Assembly: GCA_016926925.1 (NCBI GenBank)
Contig: JAFGNQ010000106.1
Span: forward strand, 1-18,912
Length of the DNA stretch: 18,912 nucleotides
From: Candidatus Aminicenantota bacterium
Lineage (GTDB): Bacteria; Acidobacteriota; Aminicenantia; Aminicenantales; Aminicenantaceae
Direction: 5' to 3'
The translations under genes were made by a program, and so were the position numbers. Below are positions 6,530-13,902 of the stretch, piece by piece. Positions within the stretch are counted from its first letter, which is position 1. Every line of letters begins with the position of its first letter. Below the pieces are notes generated by a model, which was not told the DNA's origin, did not search any database, and worked only from the letters and a program-made list of their open reading frames with translations.

Positions 6530-9500
6530 CTACTGCTTGATGATCTGATAGATTTCCCGCCAGGACTTGACCTTTAACAATCCACCGGTAATCTGTTCCA
6601 GCTTCTGAATGGTCGAGTCATATTCTTGAATATAGACATCTCTCTTTTTAATGCCGCTCTCGGTCTGCGACTCCTCACCCAAAGTCACTGCAGACCGCGT
6701 TTTTATGGACAAGTTCAGGCTCTCGACATTGCCGCTGGCTGTCCTGAAGGCACTGGAACCGACAACAGAGCCGGCCTTGGAAACGACGAAGCGACCGTAG
6801 AGTTTCCCGATCCCTTCGATGTTAACACAGGGATCGACACTCTCGATACTCCCTGTGAGCGTGTTGAAGTAGACGATAAAATCACCGATCTGCGGATCGG
6901 ACCAGACCTTTTCACCAAAGCCGAGCACACCGACCTGCTTTTCGGCATCGAGCCCGAGGCCGTCTGGATCACCCAAATACCATTCAACCCTTTCGCTCTG
7001 CTCCGCCGCGCCGTTATCCATCAAGGCCACGAACGAATAGGTGCCGTCATCGGGCGCCTGATCATCGCCTCCTGTCCCAAAATACAGACGGGGTTGCGAT
7101 CCTTGGATAAACGGGTTGATCCATACTTCTGGTTTTGTGACGATCGGATAGTTATGGGCGTCCTCATAAAGGATCGCTGCACTCCACGAATCGATATCGG
7201 TGAAGGGAATACTCGTATCGATCTTCCAGATTCGACCGTCGAGGTCGGGTATGTAAACACTGTCTGTATATCCATTCACATCTGAATCCGCCAGGGAAGG
7301 AGAGCCGGGAATGGTATTCTGGATATTCCAGGAAAACCCGTGCTCGGCGATGGTGTCGACTTCACCGGCGTTGAACTGCCAGAATTTCTCGCCCGTCGCG
7401 ACATCGACCGCATAGAAGCGATTCCCAACCGTCCCATCCGCGTAGTTGTCGTATCCGGAACCCATGAAGGCTGCCCAGGTGTCTCCTTCCTTACTGACTC
7501 TTCCGATGACCGGAATCGACCAAGTCTCCCCCATGGTGTCGTCCGAAAATTCCCATAGGGGCTGCGGGCTGAAAGGATCGGTCACATCCAAAGCGAAATA
7601 ATAGTTGCCAGTAACGCTTCCACCGACAACACTACCCTTACCCGAACCCTGGCCGCAGATGAGGATGGTCCTCCAGTTTCCTTCGATTTGGATGTCGGCA
7701 ACCACAGGACTGCCGTCGACAAAGACCTGGCGTAAGAAATACCTGTCGCCTGTGGCAGCATCGACGGCCCACATGTCGGTCAGCCTGGGAAGAATGTTGA
7801 AAGGAATATAACCCCATAGCTCATCACCCGTAAGAAGGTCGATGCAGTGTATCATTCCGTCATTAGCACCGACATAGAGCACCTCACGTCTGTCTTCCCA
7901 GGAATCCTTAAACTCATCATAACCTGGGCCCATCGAACCCGGAGTTCCACTAGGAGCCCCGATAACAACGGGGTTGGAGTGGTTGATGTCGCCCAATTTC
8001 CAATACCGGCCTTCACCCCTCACAAAATTGATGAGTCCTTCGTTGTCGCTGTTGACATCGCTCAGGAGGGCAGCCAGCAGAGCTTCATTGGACGTATCGA
8101 AATCGATGCGGTTCATACCTCCGCCGACATCTGGCAGGGCCGTGTAGATATTCCTGGAGCCAGCGCTCCTTTCATCCAGCTTTAATCCCGCATCCCAGAG
8201 AATTTCAACGCCAGCGGCTACAATCTCCCGGCCCGAAGGTTCGGCGGGATCTGGACGGGTCACAGTGCGGAGTTCGGTGTAGCTCGTGTTGAGAGCTGAC
8301 ATGTTCGTCACATCATAGGCCCGCAAATGACCCTGCCATCCGGGATAATAGAACGTTCCGCCGATAATGAGCTTGATATCAGAGCCGCTTTCCGTACTGA
8401 TAGTGGCCGCCACCGAAGTCCGGGAATATTCCCTTCTCTCCACGTAAGTGTATTCGAAGTCGATCTGGTCGATCTCCGGAGTCTCATATGAGGCGGGGGG
8501 TTGGTTGGCAATCTGGTCGTCTTCGGCTGTCAAGACGGCTTTCCATCGGAGCTCGGCGCCATAGTGATTGAACGTATGCACATGGAGGTCTGTGTAGTTT
8601 CGAATGTCACTCTCTTCGAACCGGGCATAAAATTCCCAATTTGTGCCGTTGTTGTTGGAGACAAAAATTTCCACAGCCAGACCCAGACTGGAGCCTCCGA
8701 TGACCAGCTGATCGATATTGGTGATTTGAACCTTGGTTATGGCATGCTGTTGCTGGTCCAGACCGGGTGTGATATTTGTAGACAAAGCGGTGCCGCTGAG
8801 GTTGTAGACATCGGCCAGGTTGTTGATGAACAGATAGTATTTCTCGGAATGATTTCCGTCGGCGATCAAGAAATCATTATCGCCGTCCTTATCGTAATCC
8901 CAGTAGATTCCCAAATCGAAATCGTAGACTTCCGGCCTCCTGTCAAAATGCCAGCTGCTGATAAAATCCCCGCCCTGGTTGCGGAAATAATACGCCTGGC
9001 CTCCGATGTCCTCGGCCCCGGGCTTGTAATTCCAGTTGTCTGTTCCGATGACAAGGTCGATATCGCCGTCCTTATCGAAATCATCGGCAATGGAAACCGT
9101 GGCCGCACCGTCCCACGAGGGACTCTGATAGGTCGTGTATAGGGTGAAATTCCCGCTTCCGTCATTCTTATAGTAGCGAAGGTCCCCATACGAAACACTT
9201 CCGACCACGAGATCGTTATCCCCGTCCAGATCGAAATCTGCGCAAGAAATCGTACTGACGCCCAAGCCTCCCCAGCCCGTGCTGATGATTGGGAGGACTG
9301 TAAACATCAGACTGTGATCAAGATTGTTTTTATGGTTGTTCCTGATCAGGACCACGTTGCCGAGCCTGTTGCCCATCAGGATGTCCAGGTCGCCGTCGCC
9401 GTCGAAATCGAGGGAGATCATCATTGTAGCCGACCAGGCGATCCCGGCGAGGGAAGCCGACCAGGCACCGGTTTTGTCTATCTTCGTGAAGGACAGCACG

Positions 9501-10099
9501 CCCGTATCGGCGATCTCGTTTTCATAGAGCCAGATACGCTTGGGGGAATTGGGGCTATTCTGATTGGAAGCGATGAACAGGAAATCGAGGTCGCCGTCGT
9601 CGTCATAGTCGCCACACGTCATCCCGCAGTGGCCGCTGTTGTCGATGGGGGCTCCATTGACTCCCTGCGTCGGCCACCCTCCGACACCGTCGCTTCCATC
9701 GATCCAATGGGTGATCTCGAAAGTGCCGATCTGTCCGATTACACCCTGGTTTTTAACGAAAGCCAGCACATTGCTGTAACTCGAGCTCGAGCCGATCAGA
9801 TCGGGCCAGCCGTCCAGGTCAAAGTCTCCGGCGGCCACCGTGTTGATCCAGACCGGGATATACTGTGGGTTGGTGATATCGAAGTTCGATCCAAGTTTAT
9901 TGAGCGTGATGTACCCTTCGCCCCAGTGATCCACGGATGTAAAGGGATCTTTGTAAGCGGTGGTGTCGAACGACTCGGAGAAATCTCCTGTCTGCTGGGG
10001 ACAGAGGTCTCCCTCCTGAGCCCAGTGAACGACCGTGAAAAAGAGGCCAATAAGGGCTAAAACAAGAATGGAACCCAAACATTTCCTTAAAATATTCAT
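6530..10099 (-). CDS. pilY1: PilY1-type pilus tip protein with an FG-GAP (integrin-like) N-terminal half
   Basis: This 1189-residue exported protein has a signal peptide at about 1-27. Six acidic FG-GAP/VCBS calcium loops of the form DxDxDGxxD start at D92, D164, D231, D288, D340 and D401, spaced 52-72 residues apart. This suggests a beta-propeller over about 75-425. Residues about 440-560 look like a beta-sandwich. Residues about 645-1100 are the PilY1 C-terminal propeller: a G-D-I-N-H-S-N-P-V-V-I-G stretch (703-714), Y742-V-G-A-N-D-G-M-I-H751, and the PilY1 calcium loop D938-S-D-V-N-G-Y-T-D946 followed by Y949-I-P-D-L-D-G. No von Willebrand A MIDAS motif (DxSxS) is seen at the N terminus, unlike Pseudomonas PilY1. 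PilY1 sits at the pilus tip with minor pilins, promoting assembly and adhesion and controlling retraction. A GAAGGAAG ribosome site precedes the ATG. It is the last gene of the operon, 44 bases after pilX. Confidence 0.92.
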   Translation of the reverse strand: MNILRKCLGSILVLALIGLFFTVVHWAQEGDLCPQQTGDFSESFDTTAYKDPFTSVDHWGEGYITLNKLGSNFDITNPQYIPVWINTVAAGDFDLDGWPDLIGSSSSYSNVLAFVKNQGVIGQIGTFEITHWIDGSDGVGGWPTQGVNGAPIDNSGHCGMTCGDYDDDGDLDFLFIASNQNSPNSPKRIWLYENEIADTGVLSFTKIDKTGAWSASLAGIAWSATMMISLDFDGDGDLDILMGNRLGNVVLIRNNHKNNLDHSLMFTVLPIISTGWGGLGVSTISCADFDLDGDNDLVVGSVSYGDLRYYKNDGSGNFTLYTTYQSPSWDGAATVSIADDFDKDGDIDLVIGTDNWNYKPGAEDIGGQAYYFRNQGGDFISSWHFDRRPEVYDFDLGIYWDYDKDGDNDFLIADGNHSEKYYLFINNLADVYNLSGTALSTNITPGLDQQQHAITKVQITNIDQLVIGGSSLGLAVEIFVSNNNGTNWEFYARFEESDIRNYTDLHVHTFNHYGAELRWKAVLTAEDDQIANQPPASYETPEIDQIDFEYTYVERREYSRTSVAATISTESGSDIKLIIGGTFYYPGWQGHLRAYDVTNMSALNTSYTELRTVTRPDPAEPSGREIVAAGVEILWDAGLKLDERSAGSRNIYTALPDVGGGMNRIDFDTSNEALLAALLSDVNSDNEGLINFVRGEGRYWKLGDINHSNPVVIGAPSGTPGSMGPGYDEFKDSWEDRREVLYVGANDGMIHCIDLLTGDELWGYIPFNILPRLTDMWAVDAATGDRYFLRQVFVDGSPVVADIQIEGNWRTILICGQGSGKGSVVGGSVTGNYYFALDVTDPFSPQPLWEFSDDTMGETWSIPVIGRVSKEGDTWAAFMGSGYDNYADGTVGNRFYAVDVATGEKFWQFNAGEVDTIAEHGFSWNIQNTIPGSPSLADSDVNGYTDSVYIPDLDGRIWKIDTSIPFTDIDSWSAAILYEDAHNYPIVTKPEVWINPFIQGSQPRLYFGTGGDDQAPDDGTYSFVALMDNGAAEQSERVEWYLGDPDGLGLDAEKQVGVLGFGEKVWSDPQIGDFIVYFNTLTGSIESVDPCVNIEGIGKLYGRFVVSKAGSVVGSSAFRTASGNVESLNLSIKTRSAVTLGEESQTESGIKKRDVYIQEYDSTIQKLEQITGGLLKVKSWREIYQIIKQ

Positions 10100-10143
10100 T
10101 TTTCTTCTTCCTTCTCGTTTATTTCCAAACCTTAGCGGTCGAT

Positions 10144-10761
10144 TTATGTTCCCATCTCGGTTGCCAGGCCTACTTCCAGCCTCGCTGTCGCCACGGAATC
10201 CCCAAGCTGAACCACGCCGATGCAGATCAAAAGGGCATCCAGCGGATTCGGAGTTCCGCCGCCGGCTTCGTCATCGATCAAAAAGGCCGTGTAGGTGTAG
10301 CGCGGGTCCACTCCTCCGGATCCATCCATGGCAAACGGCATCTTGAAAAAGATCACATTGAGATCATCAGGGTTCCCATCCCCGTCCTGGTCGAGCATGG
10401 CTAAAATCTCCAAGTCGGTCTTTTTCCGGAAATAATTCACATCCAGGGGGAGGTCGATACCAGTCGGGCTTTGCAGGCAATGCCCGTCAAAGTTGAGCCA
10501 GGAAGCACCTTTGAAAAAATCGTCGATAGCCAGCCAGGCGGCATCGAAACCGGCCTCGGCCGCATTGAAGGCCTGCTCCTGCCAGCGGATATTTCCCGTC
10601 ACCCTCGAGCCGGAGCTCGTGATCGACACGAGCACGATGCCGACACCCAGCATAAAGGCCAGGATGAGGATGACTACGATCAAACCTATACCGCGTTCAT
10701 GCCTTGATTTCTCGAGAACAAAGGCTTCTGCGGACTTCTGTTCCACTTTTATGGCATCCAT
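10144..10761 (-). CDS. pilX: PilX-like minor pilin
   Basis: This 205-residue protein has a 24-residue basic leader ending in R23-G24, then a hydrophobic helix (I25 to about 47) and the run Q61-E-Q-A-F-N-A-A-E-A-G-F, which is typical of the PilX N-terminal domain. As in PilX- and GspK-type proteins the fifth mature residue is not glutamate (G-I-G-L-I-V), the usual state for the pilin at the very tip. The globular part has a calcium-loop-like D124-Q-D-G-D-G-N-P-D-D133. The start lies one base after the pilW stop, with AGGAG nine bases upstream. PilX-type proteins cap or prime the pilus together with PilY1, encoded directly downstream. Confidence 0.82.
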   Translation of the reverse strand: MDAIKVEQKSAEAFVLEKSRHERGIGLIVVILILAFMLGVGIVLVSITSSGSRVTGNIRWQEQAFNAAEAGFDAAWLAIDDFFKGASWLNFDGHCLQSPTGIDLPLDVNYFRKKTDLEILAMLDQDGDGNPDDLNVIFFKMPFAMDGSGGVDPRYTYTAFLIDDEAGGGTPNPLDALLICIGVVQLGDSVATARLEVGLATEMGT

Positions 10762-10762
10762 G

Positions 10763-11974
10763 TTACCTTGCTCCTGTGTTGTATATGTTCAAGGCCATGT
10801 TCCGCACGGTTACCGTGGATTCCAGAAGAAACCTGCGGTGCATGTCGTCGTTGGTTTCCCCCAGACTGTTGGAGATGGTGGGTCTCCTGTAGAGGTGAAT
10901 GTTTGCCGGAGGTGTTCCAGAAAAGCTGACATAAGGCCTAGCTGTCTTTCCCAATATCCACACTCGGATTTGGGTGATTTTGGGTATCACGGCGAGATCG
11001 CCGGTCCAATTGGGCTGCCATTCGATAAACCCGTCCAGCATGTTATCATCGTTCAGGTAGTCGCCGTTGTATTCGATCTGAAGGTTTTCGATGTTCTGGG
11101 CCAGGGGAAGGTGAATCATCCGGCCGGCCTGCGTCTCCTCATCGATCGTGGTCATGTACAGAACATTGGGTACGCCGTTGCCGTTTTCGTCGACGACGTA
11201 GCCCCGGTCCGGGGTCAGGTAGGCCGTGAATTCCGGGTAGTCCCCGGGATTCCCGGTAGTGTCCACCCAGAAATGCCGGATCTGTCCCAAGGTGATAATG
11301 GCATCGTCCCAGCAGTCGGCCGCGCAGCCGGTATCCACAAGCCCTCCCGGGGGGTTGAGCTCGGATTGCCCGGGCTGGAAGTTGACATGCTCCTCTCCGG
11401 TGCCGCAGCCGAACACGGAATTGTTCGGAATGTAGCGGTAAGTGAAGCATCCGGGACAGCGGGTGGAGATAACGAGAACGACCCTGTTCTCGAAGAATTC
11501 CGGGCATTGATAGGGGGAATTCTCCAGGGACCACTGATAGAGAAAGGCTGTGGCCGCGCCTCCGCTCGAACCACCTTGATATTTTTCGATGATCAGTTCC
11601 AGGGGATTGTCGAAATTGCCCAGAACGCGGAGGGAATCAGAGTACTCCGGGGCGGGACCGAAACTGTCCTTTCCTTCGAGAAAATACCCGGCGATATCAG
11701 GCGTGAGACCAACGCCCGCAGAACGTGCATCTCGAGACAAAAAGAACATAGATGCCCGGACATCCTGCTGCACCTCCGCAAATTGTTGTTGGTCGACAGC
11801 CATCTTGTTGCTCCGCATATAGAGGGTTAAGGTAGCTATAACCACGATTGTCATGATCGTTCCGCCGACCAAGATCTCGACCAAGGTGAACCCCGGCTGG
11901 TTCTTCTTCCGCATGAAGGAAAAGCTAAAATCCATTTTTTTATTTTTTGATTTATAATCTTTTATCAGGCTCAT
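10763..11974 (-). CDS. pilW: PilW-like minor pilin
   Basis: From the ATG at 11974 this is a 403-residue prepilin. The leader ends Q-P-G28, the mature protein begins F29-T-L-V-E33-I-L-V with the conserved Glu5, and a hydrophobic helix runs to about 52. The remainder is a large, cysteine-containing globular domain with a D262-E-N-G-N-G-V-P-N270 loop, which looks like a calcium site. The size and position between pilV and pilX match PilW. Start choice: GGGAGG lies five bases before 11974, whereas the alternative ATG at 12001 (overlapping the pilV stop, ATGA, and adding nine residues) has no ribosome site. The processed protein is the same either way. It would be cleaved by PilD and join the tip complex. 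Confidence 0.85.
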   Translation of the reverse strand: MSLIKDYKSKNKKMDFSFSFMRKKNQPGFTLVEILVGGTIMTIVVIATLTLYMRSNKMAVDQQQFAEVQQDVRASMFFLSRDARSAGVGLTPDIAGYFLEGKDSFGPAPEYSDSLRVLGNFDNPLELIIEKYQGGSSGGAATAFLYQWSLENSPYQCPEFFENRVVLVISTRCPGCFTYRYIPNNSVFGCGTGEEHVNFQPGQSELNPPGGLVDTGCAADCWDDAIITLGQIRHFWVDTTGNPGDYPEFTAYLTPDRGYVVDENGNGVPNVLYMTTIDEETQAGRMIHLPLAQNIENLQIEYNGDYLNDDNMLDGFIEWQPNWTGDLAVIPKITQIRVWILGKTARPYVSFSGTPPANIHLYRRPTISNSLGETNDDMHRRFLLESTVTVRNMALNIYNTGAR

Positions 11975-11997
11975 CAGTGCCTCCCAGCAAAATTTAA

Positions 11998-12486
11998 TCA
12001 TCGGCTTATGACCGTGCTGATATCGGCCATCACTTTGTACTGCTTAGGATTCTGCAACAAGGTAGCGGAGGATTCTCCCGAAAGATGGCCAGGAAAAACG
12101 AGGATCCGCACGTCCCAGTAAAAACCCGTATGCTGAAGCTGGGTGATTCTCCGGTAGTCGAGGGTTCCGTCATTGTTCAGGTCCAACTGCTCGTCCAGGG
12201 GAATGGGAGTCCCATCCAGCAGCGTCAGACTGCTGAGTTCCTCGCTCACCATGTCTCTGAGAAAATCGATGCGCTGCTGGGCAAGGAAGGTAGCATTCGC
12301 CATCTGGTCCGCCCGGTTGTTGTTGAGGACGGCTAGGGTAAAAATCTGGGCCAATCCCATGATCGCGATTCCCATGAGAAATACAGCTACCAAGACTTCG
12401 ATCAGCGAGAAGCCGTTTTCCATCCTCGCCGATTTCTCGGTTTTTCCTGAAAATATGATACCGGCGATTTTTGTTTTTAAAGACAT
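11998..12486 (-). CDS. pilV: PilV-like minor pilin
   Basis: This 162-residue prepilin has a leader ending N24-G25 and a mature start F26-S-L-I-E30-V-L-V-A-V with Glu5 present, followed by a hydrophobic helix to about 50. The short globular part includes D102-L-N-N-D-G-T-L-D110, which matches the dockerin/EF-hand-like calcium loop pattern. The gene starts three bases after the fimT/gspH stop, with AGGAAG inside the end of that gene as its ribosome site. PilV/GspI-type minor pilins bridge the other minor pilins in the priming complex. Confidence 0.85.
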   Translation of the reverse strand: MSLKTKIAGIIFSGKTEKSARMENGFSLIEVLVAVFLMGIAIMGLAQIFTLAVLNNNRADQMANATFLAQQRIDFLRDMVSEELSSLTLLDGTPIPLDEQLDLNNDGTLDYRRITQLQHTGFYWDVRILVFPGHLSGESSATLLQNPKQYKVMADISTVISR

Positions 12487-12489
12487 TTT

Positions 12490-13044
12490 TTAGCTTCCTG
12501 AATTAGTTTTAACATACCTGAGCGCTCCCCCCATAAAGACATGGATCTTCCTGACGTCCGGCTGGTTGAAATGCTTCAGCCTGTCGCTCTGCAGGTTTAC
12601 GGTATTGTGCTGGATATCGTAGTTCATACAAAAACCCAGAGCAGAGTAGATGACATCCAGATCCGGAGTGGGCAAATCAACCGTACAGTTGATCTTGGAC
12701 GGAATGAAACGGCTTATCTGGTTAGAAGCCGTTGTCCAGGTTCCAGGAGGGTTCTCTATTTGGACCGTATATTTCCACAGGTTGGAGCTCGCATCCTGTT
12801 CGAATCGAACCCTGTGAGGAAACTTCGTTTTTACGGCAAGAAATTTGGCTTTTTGCAGGGTAGTCAAGACATCCTTTGCTTCATTCTCCAGGGATCTTGT
12901 CTCCAGGGAGTTCAAAATATAAGGATAGAAAGCAGCCGTCATAATGGCGATGAGGCCCAAGACGATCAAGGCCTCGATCAGTGTGAAGCCCCTTTCCGGA
13001 ATTGAATTGCCGGTTCCTTTTATCGTTGTCCTCTTTTTTAGCAT
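12490..13044 (-). CDS. fimT: FimT/GspH-type minor pilin
   Basis: This 184-residue prepilin is the first gene of the operon. The leader ends R18-G19, and the mature protein starts F20-T-L-I-E24-A-L-I-V with Glu5, followed by a hydrophobic helix to about 45. After the helix it has the L-x-x-A-K-x-x-A-V-K-T pattern typical of GspH/FimT proteins (T62-L-Q-K-A-K-F-L-A-V-K-T) and a beta-rich C-terminal part. FimT and GspH cannot be told apart on sequence alone; neighbouring pilV, pilW, pilX and pilY1 favour the pilus role. The ribosome site is a weak GACGGGG about eight bases upstream. Transcription probably starts near 13313 from the sigma-54 promoter, leaving a leader of about 270 bases. Confidence 0.85.
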   Translation of the reverse strand: MLKKRTTIKGTGNSIPERGFTLIEALIVLGLIAIMTAAFYPYILNSLETRSLENEAKDVLTTLQKAKFLAVKTKFPHRVRFEQDASSNLWKYTVQIENPPGTWTTASNQISRFIPSKINCTVDLPTPDLDVIYSALGFCMNYDIQHNTVNLQSDRLKHFNQPDVRKIHVFMGGALRYVKTNSGS

Positions 13045-13159
13045 CGAATTACCCCGTCTCTGGAAATTAAGATCATTGAATCGTCATCCGTCTCCTCTGG
13101 CAATCTTCTCATGCAAAGGAGAAACTCTGGAAATAAAATATCTTCCCCTTGGAATATAT

Positions 13160-13181
13160 ATCTCCCTTGCCCAAGAGAGAT
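13160..13181 (-). promoter_or_regulatory. Stable hairpin in the pilin operon leader
   Basis: ATCTCCCTT (13160-13168) and AAGAGAGAT (13173-13181) form a nine-base stem around a four-base loop, with one position pairing as G-T wobble when read as minus-strand RNA. It sits about 120 bases before the fimT start in the predicted leader. No T-tract follows, so it is not a terminator. A role in mRNA stability or translation control is possible. Confidence 0.4.
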
Positions 13182-13322
13182 CAACCCTCACAAAAATAAT
13201 TGTACCCGTAAAACTAATCCTTTTCAAGCCTAGAGATCCCTGTGGTTTTTTTATGCAGTGCATCCCTCTCCGGAACATTTCAACAAGTACCATGATAAAG
13301 AAACTTCCCTCAAAGAATTGCC

Positions 13323-13339
13323 TGCAACATTTATGCCAA
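13323..13339 (-). promoter_or_regulatory. Sigma-54 (-24/-12) promoter of the minor-pilin operon
   Basis: On the minus strand the sequence reads TTGGCAT-AAATG-TTGCA. This matches the RpoN consensus (TTGGCAC, five bases, TTGCW) at all positions but one, with the exact GG-to-GC spacing. Transcription would start near 13313 and read into fimT. Sigma-54 control of pilin genes through PilR is well established in other bacteria; here it is inferred. Confidence 0.7.
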
Positions 13340-13412
13340 CGGATCATTCTATATCTCATTGATAAATAACAACTTTACTTTGATGTTTTTTTGATTTGCC
13401 GCTTTCTGTGCT

Positions 13413-13444
13413 AATATTTGTCAAATCCCTGACAATATTTGACA
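13413..13444. promoter_or_regulatory. Operator-like repeat upstream of the sigma-54 promoter
   Basis: AATATTTG occurs at 13413-13420 and 13434-13441, exactly 21 bases (two helical turns) apart, each followed by TCA or ACA. Overlapping these are TTGTCA (13418-13423) with TGACAA (13430-13435) and TGTCAAAT (13419-13426) with ATTTGACA (13437-13444), both perfect inverted pairs. It lies about 75-120 bases upstream of the -24 box, the usual place for an enhancer-binding protein site. Confidence 0.55.
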
Positions 13445-13469
13445 TGCTTAACTGTACTGTATGTATAAA
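13439..13469 (+). promoter_or_regulatory. Sigma-70-type promoter facing the glycosyltransferase gene
   Basis: A perfect TTGACA (13439-13444) is followed by TGTATA at a 17-base spacing (13462-13467), or TATAAA at 19 bases (13464-13469). Its -35 box lies inside the operator-like repeat, so a protein bound there would block it. Transcription would start near 13475. Confidence 0.5.
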
Positions 13470-13902
13470 TAGGCGCTTTTCATTATCACGTCAATTACCC
13501 CTAAAGGGGATACCCCCGATGAATTTTCCGGTGCATTTCTCACCTCAATGGGAAGCCTTTCTCATCCTCTCCGGCTAGCTGCTCACTCGAACCTAAGCGC
13601 TCCCAGCCGCACATATTGGAGTCTCTGTTAAGGTGATGCCGATCGAGCGGATGCACGTTTTTAACCGCATGAGTCGCACAGCACTGAGAAAAAAGCGAGG
13701 GCTCCTCACAGTCTGTTTGAACCGCAGGGGGAGGGTAGGGGGATCTTCGACGAAAACGGGCTTTGAGGAACAGCTGCTCTTGCCCTATGATTTGAGATCA
13801 TCAAGAAACCGAGAATGTATCGAGCACCATTAAAGTTTTGGAAACGGCTGCTCCATACCGGGATTGTTGAATTTTGACCCGGAGTGTGGTATTGCTGTAT
13901 CG
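13470..13902 (+). other. Long untranslated leader or gene-free spacer
   Basis: There is no convincing gene in these 430 bases; short open frames lack ribosome sites and family resemblance. CCCC (13498-13501), GGGG (13506-13509) and CCCCC (13512-13516) allow two mutually exclusive short hairpins. A G-rich run lies at 13727-13742 (runs of five, three and five G). ATGAT/ATCAT arms flank TTGAG at about 13788-13802. No known riboswitch class was recognised. Confidence 0.4.

Noticed and set aside
8501..9142. A 213-codon plus-strand frame rich in Val, Ile and Asp
   Set aside because: It is opposite the repeated FG-GAP coding of pilY1; its regular look comes from those repeats.
10690..10761. Missing Glu5 in the PilX-like pilin as a possible defect
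   Set aside because: PilX/GspK-type tip pilins commonly lack Glu5, so this is normal for the family.
10493..11830. A 445-codon plus-strand open frame opposite pilX and pilW
   Set aside because: It overlaps two clear prepilin genes with leader, cleavage site and Glu5 motifs; its own translation shows no family signs and it is an antisense shadow.
13084..13359. A 91-codon minus-strand frame upstream of fimT
   Set aside because: It overlaps the sigma-54 promoter and leader hairpin, has no ribosome site and no family resemblance.
13727..13742. Possible G-quadruplex (runs of five, three and five G)
   Set aside because: Only three G-runs of three or more are present; a standard four-run motif would require splitting one run with no loop.
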